Of a DNA stretch of 64,000 nucleotides, positions 50,701 through 63,300 are shown piece by piece; within the stretch, counting starts at the first letter, position 1; each line of letters starts with the position of its first letter. The position numbers and the translations under genes were made by a program. Source of the stretch: Pithys albifrons albifrons (lineage: Eukaryota; Chordata; Aves; Passeriformes; Thamnophilidae); assembly GCF_047495875.1 (NCBI RefSeq), contig NC_092459.1, positions 9,304,965 to 9,368,964 on the forward strand. Direction: 5' to 3'. A model generated the notes under the pieces. That model saw only the letters and a list, made by a program, of their open reading frames with translations, did not search any database and was not told where the DNA came from.

Positions 50701-53700
50701 ATACATGAACCAGACATTTTTTAAATAACTCAAAAATAACATTCTTCCATTTCTTCCAAGCAGAAAAATTATGTAAGAGCATTGCAACTGAAATAACGTA
50801 TTTGTATCATGTAATAGGGGCCCGGTGGATGTCAGATGCCACAGTGATAAAGGCCATATAAGAATATAAATAGAACATTATAGAGACTGCTCTAAAGCTC
50901 TGGAAGAAGAGTTCCCTAGTCTTAGAGGATTTGAAAATAGCAAGATGATGAAGTAGTAGTAGGGCAACACTTTTGTTACACTTTGCAATTATCCAGGAAA
51001 TTTAATGGACAGGTTTTTGATGAAAAAATTATTAAACAAATGGTGATCATTCAGAGCTATGTTACTGATTTAATGTGTCAATATTAATAAAACTCATGCT
51101 TTAATAGAGAGGAAAGATGTATCTTAAGAAACCACAAAAAGAAAATTCTGGGGTCTACAAAAAATAAAATTTCCTGGCCAGAAATGAAAATTTTATATTT
51201 GAAAATTATTAAACTGAGCTAGAACCAGCTCTCTGCTGTGCTACAAATTCTGATATATACTGAGGTCTCAATGTGCTACATCCACACCTGACAGCTTTTC
51301 CTACTTTAAATACTTCTTTCCGAAAGATTCCCTCACAGTTGTTTTATATCATGGCAGCATCATGACATAAATGAAATCTCACAGCATCTCTTTCAGGCCT
51401 AATGCACCCCAATTCACTTTCTAAATATTCTTGTAAAAGTATACAAGGATGTGATGTGTCTGCTGTGTTTTCCTATCTGCAAATCCTTTCTCTGTTGTCT
51501 CCCATCTTGCAGCAGAAATTCAGCACAGCTCTCAAAAATATTGCTGTCATGTTCCCTGTCTGACATGCACATGGAGCTCAAGGATTTAATTAACTCATAG
51601 AACTTAAATGCCACCTTACTTCATTATGCTGTGCTCTCATCCAAACTGAGCATGCCCCATGTAATTAGAAGTTAAACTGTTGCACACACCAGAATGCCAG
51701 AATCAGTGCACTGTGCAGGTGGCAAATAGATGACTATTTTGTATTTTTCCTGCAAATAAATCTTAAAAATGGCTGCACTATTGCACTTTAAATATTCAGT
51801 CAAGGCACTGTTTTATTTTCAATGTCTATCTGATTAACACTTTCACAGTGTCAAGAACAGGAGGCTGAAACGAAATACACACAATATTACTAACTACATA
51901 ATACAATTCCACTTATGAACATCCTTTTTTCTATTTATATTCTTCTACATAAATTCCTTGAAGGGACTTAAATGATTCTTTAAATGGTTTGCTGCTTTTC
52001 TGCCAAGTGTCATATTAAGTTAACTGTATGTCAGCAAATCTGTGTCTCAAATGGGAATAATGCAGTAGCCTTCCCATGCATTTCTACACTATTTCTTCAC
52101 ATGAAGGTCTACTTAAGTGACAGTTTGGATTCCCTCTATTTACTGTTTAAAGCAGTTTGTCATTAAAATTCCATTTCCTCATGTGCCTCACTGCACAGAA
52201 TGAATAAATGCTTTAAGACATTTTCCTGTAGCCACATTGATTCATTTTATGTAGTAAAAAGTAGATTCATTTATGTAGTATTTAAATATGGACAGCCTAC
52301 ATTAATAAGCATCAATATATATTGGACATTTGCTTTAAAATTAACTGATTCTTGAGCTTACCTTATTTTAAATAAGGTTTTTCTTAAGAGTCAGAAAGAG
52401 GTAGAAAGAGGTTAAGGCAGAGAACAGATATTTAAGATGTAGTAATGATTTTTTAAAAATGTTATAAATAGGAGCCACTTAGAGTTCCATAAATAAATTC
52501 CATCCCTCTCCCTGTTTGGTTAAATGCTGAAGAGGAGACCTTTTAAAAATGGGAAAACACAGAACAATTCCAGACAGTTACTACTCAGAAATGCCTGCCA
52601 AAATTATAGGTAAACTTTGACATTTTCCTTGGTTGAGTTAGATTCATGAAAAAACCTGATTTTTTTCTTTGCAGAAATAATATATACTGTGAATAATGCT
52701 GTTCTGCATTCTCAGCCAACCATTTTTACAAAAGCAGGAAGGGCAACATTACTTCATTTGATGTTTTGATGAGGAGTCTTCTGCCTGCAGGGGGAAAAAA
52801 AAAAAGAGAGAGAGAGGGAAAAAAATCTGAGCTATTAAATAAGATGTCATCTGGTTGTTTTCAGAACAGTCCAATTATATCTTCAATAGATCTTTAATAA
52901 GATTTCGATTTTTTTTAATCTATGATTTTTAATGGGCTCCCATGGTTTCTAGAAATTTATAGTCAATAGGCTGTGTGCTCAGTGGTTTTGTGATCCTTTC
53001 TATTTTTTCTTAAAGATCTTGGTTTTTTCCATTTTCTTTGGCAGTGTCCTTGCATGACCTCACAGAGAAAGAAAGATATATCCGTCTTTTAGATCTGCCT
53101 ACTCGCAGTTGTGCTGTCAATGCACATCTCAAGCTCTTCCAGCCGCAGTTTGATTTTATGCTTTCCTTTTGTTAGCTACTGAATTTTCATTTGCACTCTG
53201 ACTCTGCACAGCTTGAGTGACTTATGTATTCTTTTCCCGTGTAAGTTTTTTTTCACCTGTGCCTACTCGTATTAATTACCAAAATTGTGTTTTCATGCTC
53301 CAATTACTTGATTTTTTTCCTCTAGAACCTTTCATCTTCTTTATTGTGCTATCCAATTTCTTCCTCCTGGCATTTATTTGTACATTTTTCATAAGCTAAA
53401 CCACTAGCTACAGAGTTATTTCTTTTTCTGCATCACACCTGATATGTTGTTGATATTTTTATTTTATTTTTAAAATCTGTACACTTATGGACTGTATTTT
53501 CCTATATTTATTTTAGTTGTGGATACCTAACAGACCACAATCTGTATTTCAGTTCTTTAAAAGCTGCTTACCATAAATAGTAAATAATGACTGCTATTAA
53601 TTAAATTGTTGCTTCCAGCCCCTTGAGACACATATTCAAGTTTTTCTGTAGCATCCTATTCCTAAGATGGTCCAGATTTACATGTTGGAGAACCACTGCC

Positions 53701-53770
53701 TTCCCCCATCCCCAGATATGCCAATGGGACGCTCTCCTTACTTTATCTTCAGGTCTGGACTGCCCTCATA
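47701..53770. other. Long unique non-coding stretch
   Basis: About 6 kb of AT-rich sequence. It contains a short A-run followed by GA repeats (about 52797-52818) and no recognisable gene or transposon. The 49.0-50.5 kb part holds several 60-102 codon frames on both strands with no family features. Confidence 0.6.
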
Positions 53771-54720
53771 GTGATGTATTCTTTCCTAATATTCAATATA
53801 AAGATACCCCCTCCAGTGTAAACCTGCCCTCTTTATAGCAATTTCCCCTTGCCCTGTCACTCTTGCCCTTCTAAAAAGTCCCTCTCCAGTTCTCTTGTAG
53901 CCTGTTTTGGTACTACAAGGTGCCATAAGGTCTTCCTGGAGCCTTCTCTCCAGGATGAACAGCCTGTTTACTGACAGAGGAGCCCTGCAGCAGAGGTGCT
54001 CCATCCTCTGATCATATTTGTGGCAACCTCTACACTCATTCCAATAGGTCCACATCTTTCATGTGCTGGGCACCCCAGAGTTGGATGTAGGACTCCAGAT
54101 GGGATCTCCCAAAGCAGAATAGAAGGGTAGAATTCCCTTGCTTGATCTGCTGGCCACCCTGCTGTTGATGTAGACCAGGACACATTTGACTTTCTGAGCT
54201 GCAAGCTCACATTACTGAGCCATATTGAGCTTCTCATCCACCAACACCTTCAAGTCTTTCTCCTCAGGGCTACTCTCAATCCATTATTCTCCTAGACTTT
54301 ATCTGTACTTGGGATTACCCTGACCAAGGATCGCCTTGAACTTGGCCTTGTTGAACTGTGTTAGATTGACACAGACCCACTTCGCAAGCCTATCAGGGAC
54401 CTTGTGGATGACCCCCCTGCCCCTCAGTGTGTCGACCACACCACACAGCTTGGTGTCATTGGCAAACTGTTTGGAGGTGCACTCAGTCCTACTGTCCATG
54501 TTGCTGACAGAAATGTTAACCACCACTGGTCTCTATACCAACCCAAGGAACACCACTCATCACTGGTGTCCACTTGGACATTGAGTCATTGACAACAACT
54601 CTTGGAGTGCATCCAGTTCCAGCCAATTCCTTATCCACGAAGTGGTTCATCCATCAAATCCATACCTCTCAAGTTTGGAGGCAAGGAATTCACACAGGAC
54701 ACTTAAATGCTATTGAAGAA
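53771..54720 (-). mobile_element. CR1 LINE, ORF2 C-terminal fragment, minus orientation
   Basis: Read on the minus strand this is the second half of CR1 ORF2. The 75-codon frame at 54526-54299 contains 'FANDTKLCGVVDTL', the motif C region with FADD changed to FAND, followed by 'FNKAKFKAILGQGNP', the usual segment after it. The plus-strand text shows the corresponding antisense blocks 'caagtctttctcctcagggc', 'cccagagttggatgtaggac' and 'ctggagccttctctccagg'. The 3' UTR and octamer tail are missing at the left edge, unlike most CR1 copies here. That suggests a deletion or rearrangement near 53770. Other frames here (for example 53786-54237) are pieces of the same decayed ORF2. Confidence 0.92.
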
Positions 54721-56289
54721 GGAACTACTGTAAAGACATATTTTTTTAATGTCTCTGATCATAAAGAAATTTAATGTAGACCAGTAGAGAATAAATCTTC
54801 TAGGAAATTAAAAATTACCTCTGAAATTATCAGGGTATTCAGGTTATGCAAACATTTTATTAAATATTACAAATATGAGGCTACTACAAAGACAAGAAGT
54901 GATGGGTAATGACAGGGTACTGTGGAGTTTGATATCTCACTATGTCTCATTACCACTAAACAGGCCATTAAGAGAAAACAGGGACTACTCTTCCAGGTGG
55001 CTCCAAAGCTGGCAGATGTGCTTTCTTTAATAAGTAGGAAAAATGAATTTTGCTATTCAGAAAATTAGAAATACAAAAAGGAGCCTTTTTGCTGCTAGAG
55101 TTAAGATACTTTTGTATTACAGAGTCCACTAAAGGCAAGGAAGAAAGTATTTGTTGATGCAAAGCAGAGGCAGTTGAGTTCTGGCTGCAGGGCATGTGTG
55201 TGTTAGCCATGAGAGACAGTGCATCTGAAAGAGCAGTCAGAAATGTGAAAACAGAAGGAAAAGGGGAAAAAGCAGACAGAGGAGGTGATGAAAAGAGACT
55301 GCAGTCACTTTTCAGAGAAAAAGTAAAAAATGAAGCCATGAAGGGGAATGAACAATATACCATCTTTTAAACTCAGAAATGTTGCTCAGTGCCTCAGATA
55401 CCTTAGATTACCTTTGTAATTCTAGGGCACTTTTAGCTGCAGTCTGTAGCCTGCCTTTGCCTTGAAGCTCTGCAGTGTTTCACCCAGGCATCTGTGGCAG
55501 TGGTTTTCCCTTATTGCTCTCATGATGCTGTTCTTGTGCTGTTATTCTCAAGGCCTTTTTCCTGCAAGTCCTGGCAGAACTGCTACAGTGGATTCTCCCG
55601 AGGAAGAATTTCTTCCAAAATAAAATCACCCTTTTCTCTTTCCTTTCCCTGCCCTTTGGTTTTAGCTTTTCAGGTATGCTTATGTTCTTGTTATATTGCT
55701 ATGTTATGTTATGTTTCATGTTATGTTATGTTGACCCAATAATACACAAGAATATACTTTATCAATGACCTAGTCTGCAGCTCCAGCCCCAGGTGAAAGT
55801 GTGCTCCAGCCAGCAGTAATAGCACCAGAAGTGAAATTCTGTAGGACGGTTGTGTGGGTCATGATGAAAATGACATAATTCCTATGGAAAAATGTTGATG
55901 AGGTTTGCCTGCTGTGCTAGAGAGGAGCTCAGGGAATGTGCTTATTGAGAATTTAAATTGCTTCTTTTTCCATTTTTTTTTGCTTTCTTTCTCCCCTTAG
56001 TTTTTATTTTTCCTTGAAACAAACTTTGCCATAGAGTTGATGTATGCTATCAGCTCAGCACCCTACTAGTAAATCTTCATACATGGAAGTCTATCTCATG
56101 ATACAAGGCCAATATATACTTAAAGATATTTTTTAAAGGTACACAACATTGGTATATTTTTAAAGACAAAATGTGAGACATTTCAAACACCATTTAAAAT
56201 CTCTCTGAATAAGAGCATCTTCTAGCAAGGCAGGCAAAACAGTGTTTTAGTGCTCTTTAAAATCTGAAACCTTTAGTATCATTAGAGTT
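54721..56289. other. Unique non-coding sequence
   Basis: A 131-codon minus-strand frame (54968-55363) is Ser/Leu/Phe-rich and antisense to a purine-rich stretch, so it is probably a composition effect. A small imperfect TTATG repeat lies at about 55699-55733. Confidence 0.6.
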
Positions 56290-57140
56290 TGTTTGTTTGC
56301 TGTTATTCATAGCAGAACTACTATCAGAGACTGGAATATTAATAACTCGAATAATTGGCAGGGTCCTTCGCTGATGATGCACAAAGTAACCACCCAAATG
56401 CAGGGAGGATGCACACCCATCCCAGAGACTACAGGCTGGGTGTTGAACAAAATAAGGGAAGAGGCTGATAGGAGGCAAATCCTTCGAGGTGGTACAGTGC
56501 TTTTTAGCATGCCAAAGTCCTTACATAAGTGGCACAGCTGTGAAAACTTCCCTTCAGGGAAGTACTGAGACATTTGTGCATAGGTCTGAAGGTATTCATA
56601 CCATCTGATGGGCCACGATTGGCTCAACTACACTGATGTGAGGGGCAGCTGTAATGCCTCAGAAGGTGTCACAAACCATCAAAAACTACCAAAGGGTCTG
56701 GTGATCCGCAGCGTTATATCATATGGTGCAAAACTCCCCATCCCAGGAGAGGTACCCGGGTGTTTCCACCAAGCCTGAGCATAATATTAACTACCTGGAC
56801 TTTGTATTTCATGGGTTTCTCCCATCACTGATGTATCAAGACTGTGACCATCACTTTGACCAATGGACACTGAAATCATAACAACCAAGTCTTATCACTG
56901 GACCCACAGGTGGTGACTATATATCTTTCTACGCTTATCCTTTCTCTCCCTCTTTTTATTTCCCTTATATATTTTCTGTTACTTTTAGGCTTTTATATTG
57001 CTATATTACTATAGATAATAATAACCAAAATGTCTACATACCTTCTTTCAATTGCAACCAAATTGCTCTAAAATAAGCCCTACATATATATATTTACAAA
57101 CATCATTCAGTGTTGTTTTACTCTAATCCACCCCAAGGGA
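56290..57140. other. Possible decayed retroviral 3' region or LTR
   Basis: The left part (to 56568) gives a 91-codon plus-strand frame, and the minus strand also has protein-like frames. From about 56890 the sequence has the look of an LTR: a C/T-rich run ('tcctttctctccctct'), TA-rich promoter-like stretches and an AATAAG hexamer near 57072. I could not find matching TG...CA ends or a target duplication, and it does not resemble the two solo LTRs. It is a candidate only. Confidence 0.25.
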
Positions 57141-57144
57141 TCTA

Positions 57145-57519
57145 TTAACAAGGACCTGGGTTACTGTCGCCTTCACAGCCAGGTTGTAACAGCAGCCCAT
57201 TCCACTGTGTTATTTTGAAAGTGTTATTTATGGTAGTTGGTCTGGGTAACACGAAGATGCCAAAAAGTGATGTCCACCTCTGTGTCCATGCTTGGACGTG
57301 AATACCAAGGTACTTGACAAGGTGCTGCCAACTTTGGTACCATTCAGCACCTATCTGACTTTTACAATCTTCTTTATGTTCTTTCAGCCATTTGTATGAG
57401 GAAGGCCAGACTCCATCCTCCTTACTGAAGAAGGATAGCTCAAATGTCCTTTCTGAGTTTCTTCCTAGTTCCAGCTTCTGATTCTTTATTTCAGCTCTAA
57501 TGTGTTCAAAAGTAACCAC
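57145..57519 (-). pseudogene. Tryptophan-rich 124-codon open frame, unidentified
   Basis: This minus-strand frame has no good start; it opens at GTG and extends only five more codons upstream before a stop. It encodes seven Trp, several in a regular spacing ('GAEWYQSWQHL', 'AWTQRWTSLFG'), a charged N-terminal half and a 'GCEGDSNPGPC' end. Seven Trp in 124 residues is far above what random AT-rich DNA gives, which suggests descent from a real coding sequence. I do not recognise the family. A decayed retroviral or transposon protein is my leading guess because of the LTR-like neighbour at 56890-57140. A lost cellular exon is possible. Confidence 0.3.
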
Positions 57520-58086
57520 AGAGTTGAGGTCATGTTAAAAATTCTAAATTTTCATAATTTCTCAAAAAATCAAAGCTCTTTGTCTTGTTTTGGTAAAAGT
57601 CTTATGCTATGCTAGAAATGAGGCTGTTAAAAAGAATGGAAAAATTTCATCCCTGTAGAACTGTTTTCTGTTATTCACATAAACCAATATATATTAAACT
57701 GCAAACATTGACAGCAGCCTCATATTTTTTTTCTTTATAGGAATAAAATATGGAGAAAAAAATTTTCCATTATAATTTTGAAGAGTGAGATGTAAGAAAC
57801 CTGGTAAATGCTGAACAGTTTCATAAAATTATTGAATAACTGCTGAAAAACAGGTCTGGAAAACTAAGATAAATATGTGCAATCATGTAAGATAGAGATC
57901 TATAAAATGAAAATTAGGTTCCATCACAGGAAAGGCAATTTTAGTGATAAAATTAAGCAGTACTACTAAACCTCCATAGAATGCCATAAAATTATATGTC
58001 AAGGCACACTTAGCAATGGAGAAATAAACTATTTTACAGGAAAACATTCAATTTTTTATATTTTTTTCTCTTTACTAAAGTATGTG
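57520..58086. other. Unique non-coding sequence
   Basis: Separates two coding-like minus-strand segments. No splice-site pair connecting them was convincing. Confidence 0.5.
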
Positions 58087-58462
58087 TCAGAGGATCTTAA
58101 TGTGATATTTTCTGGGCATTCCTTGGAATCCTTTCCCTGTTATTAACTCCAGCAACAGCTGGTGAAAGCTGATGGTCCAGTACATCTTTAAGCTTTTTTT
58201 GCAAGCCAGTATAGTCATTCCCAATCTCTTTACTGACAGTGAATTAAAGAACTGCTGCAGAAGAACAATAACTTTATGTCTCATATCTGGGGCTGCCTGC
58301 TCATAATCTGACTTTCTGACATTAGTGAGTTGCTGCTTCTGTCTGTGCTGTCCGTGTACCACTGACAAATGGAAGAAAACATCTACTGGCTCTGATGCTG
58401 TTCGTCCTATGTATCTATAAAGCATAGGGATTAAAAGTGTTGCCCATATACAAAGAATGAGC
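58087..58462 (-). pseudogene. Possible broken exon, minus strand
   Basis: A good-looking acceptor ('attttatttcag') ends at 58463, and the frame beyond it is open. It first encodes a hydrophobic segment ('LILCIWATLLIPMLY') and then a hydrophilic region with 'SEPVDVFFHLSVVHGQ'. Near 58230 the protein-like quality passes from this frame to another one, which reads 'KEIGNDYTGLQKKLKDVLD' and continues about 23 further codons to a stop. Such a hand-over suggests one frameshift in a once-coding exon. I do not recognise the product. No donor, promoter or second exon was established, and a chance origin cannot be excluded. Confidence 0.3.
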
Positions 58463-58828
58463 CTGAAATAAAATTTGAGATGACAATATGCACCTTATTT
58501 TTTCTCAGTTTTACTGCTCTGATAACAGTGAGATTCATGTAAAAGCATACACAGCAGAAGTAGGAACTTGCTAGTTCATTTAGTAGACTGAAAAAACAAA
58601 CTGTTTTTCACTGCTGTTCTATGAACAATTTCACATTTTATTTTTGACGTCAGTTCAACTACATATGCCCAGATGGGATTCCACTTGTTCATCAATACAC
58701 TTTTGGATTTCTCAGCTACTTTAAAATAAGAATTTGAGTACTAATTTAGTGCTTATCATCATAGGATAATTTTGTAAAGATGACTTAATGAGTCTTCGCA
58801 TGACCCTCTGAGGTTGACACTAAACTCA
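58463..58828. other. Unique non-coding sequence
   Basis: Nothing recognised apart from the acceptor-like sequence at the left edge described for the neighbouring entry. Confidence 0.55.
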
Positions 58829-58963
58829 TAGAATCAGAACCATTAAGGCTGGAAAAGATCTCCAAGATCGAGTGCAACCTTTGACCGAACACTGCCTAGA
58901 ATTTGTTTGCGATGTCCAACCTGAACCACAGCTTTGAGGCCATTTCCTCTTGTCCTGTTGCTG
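58829..58963 (-). mobile_element. CR1 LINE, 3' end fragment, minus orientation
   Basis: 'atagaatcag', 'cattaaggctggaaaagatc' and 'gcaacctttgaccgaacact' are the reverse complement of a CR1 3' end. Next comes 'ttgaggccatttcctcttgt' from further inside the 3' UTR. The distance between these blocks is shorter than usual, showing an internal deletion near 58898. CR1 similarity fades to the right. Confidence 0.88.
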
Positions 58964-60155
58964 AAAAGCGGTAGATCACAGAGGTTCTGGTGACATTCCT
59001 AAAAGTTATCAGCTCTCTGCCTACCAGCTTCTCACTGCATTCTCCAGACTTTATATCCAAAGGTATCAGTGAAAATAAAACCTCATGGAAAGAGAATATG
59101 TATTCATCACATTTCTGGCTCTGAAAATGAAATGTCAGAGGGAGTTCAGTGGAAATGTCAAGAACATATGAGAAAAATTTCAGTGTGCTAAGATCTTGCA
59201 TCCCCTTGTCTTAGTTTATTTGAATAGCTCAAACTCGAATGCTGTGCCCAGAACTCAGCCCCTGTTCCAGCTGGTGGGAATACTGGAATTTCTATGGTGA
59301 AACCCTTAATACCATGAACACAAGCCTGGGAATAGCCACACTGAAGCCAATGTTTCTCCTACAAGTATGCACTGGTGGTAAGTAATCAGTATTTGAATAC
59401 TTGCCAAATCCCAGTGTGAATCTTTGCAAAATGCTTTAAAGCAGGCTTTGAACTGGGCAGAAAGTACCTCAATGATTTAACTATTTTAGTGGTATGCCAT
59501 AATTTACAAAAATTATGAAATAATGCAATCTGCCAACCAATGTAAAAAGGTGAAGTAATACAAACTTAACTATGTGAACAGGACAAGGAGTAATAAAGAA
59601 AAGAAAATGAAAAAAAAATCACAAAAACAACAGAAGTCTGATTGCACCATTTTGTCATGTCAAGTCTAAAAACCACCTTAAAAACATCTACTGCCAAAAA
59701 GACAGGATAAATAATATATTCATGACATCATTATATTAAAAATGGAAATTTCTCAGTAAACAGAAGAGTCACAAAATACATCCATTCCTATACAGCATAC
59801 ATAGAAAAAGAGTGTGCTTTAGCGATATGAGAATGGTTTCTGTGGCTATCAGGTGAATTTCCCTCTAATTTTTTTCCTCTGGAGCTACATTCCTCAAGCT
59901 GAGGATCAAAATTCTTGCACTTTTTTCCCACTGTTGAAACCCAGAGGAACTAATCATCCTGTGCCTGACTTGGCAGATATAGGAGAACATCTTTAGTCCT
60001 AATTTCATACAAAGGAGGTATGAAAGCCTGACCTAGTACCTTTCTGCCACATGCCCTCTTTTATATACAGGAATGTGATGCCCACATGAGATCCAAAGAT
60101 TCGGATGTTGGTGGACCAAGAATCTCAGCTGCGGACTAACATGTATTTTCTTCAC
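58964..60155. other. Unique non-coding sequence
   Basis: No feature recognised. The 101-codon minus-strand frame (58896-59201) begins in unique DNA and runs into the CR1 fragment, so it is not a gene. Confidence 0.6.
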
Positions 60156-60346
60156 TGAAAGATTGGTCAGATGTTGGAAAAAGCTGCCTGCAGAAATGGT
60201 GGAATCACCATCCCTGGAAGTATTAAAAGAATGTGGCAGTTGGGGACATGGTTTAGTGCTAAGATGGTGATGCTGGGTTAATGGTTGAACTTGATTTTCT
60301 TAGAGGTCTTTTCCAACCTTCAGGATTCTATGATTCTGTGATTCTA
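60156..60346 (+). mobile_element. CR1 LINE, 3' end fragment
   Basis: Plus-strand tail: 'agaaatggtggaatcaccat', 'catggtttagtgctaagatg', 'gttgaacttgattttcttag', 'aggtcttttccaacctt' and octamer tail 'ttctatgattctgtgattct'. This is the most intact tail in the window, with at least three octamer-like units. Confidence 0.94.
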
Positions 60347-63300
60347 TATATGCAGGTCAGTTAATACAAAGATTTGACACCTGGTCTCAGGCCTCCCAAT
60401 ATAAGTAAGTGTTGAACAGCCAGTGGTCCCCAAACTAATTTACTCACAAGACTTGGAAGTGACAAAAGCATTTTCAAAAGAAAGATTAATTATCTTCCAA
60501 TTTATAGCATTACAGTATGTACAGGAAAGAATAACTAGAATAAAAATACTAAGTACTTGTTCTACTCTTGATCTAGTCTATAAGGCAAATGCAAAATCCT
60601 GTGTGCTAAAGAAAATAGAAGTTCTGATTTGAGAAGGCATGCTTTAATACCAAGAAAAAAAGTCTTGTTTTGGTTTATTTGAACTTTATACTTTTTAACT
60701 TCCTGAGTACCAGCAGTTCTTTCCAGCATCAGAATGAAGGTGAAGGATTCCTCCTCATCTTGTTTTTCACAAGCCTGAAAACTGAAATCGTATTGGGTTG
60801 GTAGAATTTCAGTTGGGACTTTTTGCAGCTATTGTTCCTGTTTTATTCCCTAAGAAAATTGTTATTGGTTTGTCTTTTCCAGAAGTGACCTCTAAGTTCT
60901 GGGAATCAGGCAGTACACCAGAACATGAGTATCAGGAGAGTCTTACAGAAAGGCTTTCCTTACTCAAAAGGAAAGATAAATGTTTTGCCTTAGATATAAT
61001 CTTTACTGTCCCATACAGCTGTCATGAGCTCTGATAAAGGACATACTTTAATATGGATATTGAAGCTGTGCAATTAAAAGAAGAGAAGAAAAACATGTCT
61101 ATTTTTGGTGCAGTGTAGTAGTCAAGTGACAGACTTTATATGAAGCAGAAAGAACCACTAAGGCAAGAAATATTTTGAGTTTTCCGAAGGGCAGTTCCAA
61201 CCAATGGCATGGAAGCAAAACACACAGGAATAAATGCAGAAATAAAACTTGCTTGAACCTCATATGGGACTATTTCAATTATACAACTGACTCTCGGAGA
61301 TTCAGTCTTTGAGGAGGAACAGGCAGACAGTTGAGCTTGGATAGCCATTTAGTTCCAATGTGGTGAGAGCAAAGTGTTATCTGATAAGAGGATGAAGTTC
61401 TATACTTGCTCATTATACACTTACAAAACAACCTATTCCAAACCTCACAAAAGGCAATGGAAGTCTTTGCACTGATTGTGATTTTGATATGTCCTCAGAC
61501 ATCAGTTCAACAAAATTCATAAGCACATGCCAAGCTGCCTTTAACATCACTTGAGACTGACAGGTTTTAAAGAAGTCCCTAAGCTTGAGAATAGTCTGCT
61601 TGCACTGAGGCAAAGCTTAAACTCTCCGACTCCAGGAGTACACAAAACTCTTGTTTTTTCTACCTCTTACACATTCCCACTTACAATTTAATACTTTTTT
61701 ATCAGCAAAATACTTGATCTCGTGCCATGCAGTTCAGATCACAATCTTCAGAAGCCCAAATTATAGGACTAATAAGCTAGATACACTACTCTTTTCTGAA
61801 CTATATGCAATTCTAAGTCAAAATACAGCAATGAGGGAAGAGTGAATTCAGCTATACTCAATTTTATTAAGGATTCATTCTTGTTTGGAAGTGTAGGAAC
61901 AATCCTAGAAAAGTCCACCAAATAGACTGCTTGCTGACAATTGCATTTTATTCCATATGTTTTAATTTTCTGATTTTATTGGGAGAATTTTGGATTTAAT
62001 TTGCTCTGGGTATTTAAGAAAAAGGTCAGTGATGCTGAGTTGGAAAAAGTTTTAAAATTTCATATTAATTTGTACAAGTTTTTTCTTGTGTCATTGTTGT
62101 CCACCTCTGTGACTATTTTTTTTTCTAGGGTCTGAGCAGCTGATGTTCCTTATGTTTTACTTTTCTCTAGCCGGTGAAGTCAAGCAGAGCAACATTTAGC
62201 CAGAGTGCTGAGGTGTAAACCTCATGTAATAAGCTCCATCTCCTTCAGTTTTAGGTTTCCCTACTCTATGTGTTTTACATGTTTCTGTAGAAGTGACGGA
62301 GCTTCCACCTCTGTTACTTCCCCAGGAACACTTCTGAGCAGCCCTAGTGCAACCTTTGCACCTACAGCAGCAAAGAAGGCAGAAGGGTAGAGGTGATTTG
62401 AAACAGTCTGAAAGGTGCTAGGAATGTCTTTCCTTGTTTCTGAAAATAGATGCTCTGTCTTGGGTAGAATAACGCAGTGATACAATCCTTGTCTGGGCAA
62501 GGTTGCCACTTCTCTAGATCTACTTTAAGGTTCATTTGGCCCCTAAGGTCTGTTTGCTTGCTTTTTCCCTCTAGGTATGGTATAATTAGATATAGTCTGA
62601 TCTCTCCAGAATAAAACATTCCTTAGTATAGTGATAAGTAGACTCATTAATATGTTGCTCTTACATTTCTTGAGGAAAAAAGTGTCATCATATCTTACCA
62701 ATGAAATCAGTAGGGAAGGAACAAACTAGCCATATTTAGACAGGCATTTTCTACTTGACTTCAATGGGAACACTTAACTGTTGTTCTAAAAAGGTCTTAC
62801 AATTTTTTATCATTTTTCACTTTTTATCCTCTTTCATGTTTTGTGTTACCCAGGTTACTGATTCTAAGCTTTTGTTTATCACTGTACAAGGGGGAAAAGA
62901 AAAGGAAGTAATTTGTTAACACCCTAGTTCTCCTTTTAAAGGATTTGCTGGCCAGTGAGTCAGCAAAACAGCTGTGTTCATTCTTCCTTCCTTTCTAAGT
63001 GTAATTTCACTCTTCCACCCCAGTATGACTTAGGTGTTTGTTCCAGACTGTTAACCATTCAAACAAGATTTTCAGGAAGGAACAAAAAATCTTTACAACA
63101 AAAGGAAATTAGGTGTTACTGGCATTTAGTGATGAGCCAAAGTAAAAAATCAGTGTTCTTATACTGCTGTCTAAATAGCCTTCCTGACTGAAAAGTAAAT
63201 AGATGGTGAGAAAAAAAAAGAAGCCAGAAAACCCGGGCATTGATCTTGTCATTAGGATGACTGTAGTTACTATAAATAGCCAAAATACCCATATGAGGAT

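Noticed and set aside
54968..55363. 131-codon minus-strand frame
   Set aside because: It is antisense to a purine-rich stretch, so the Ser/Leu/Phe richness and lack of stops are composition effects.
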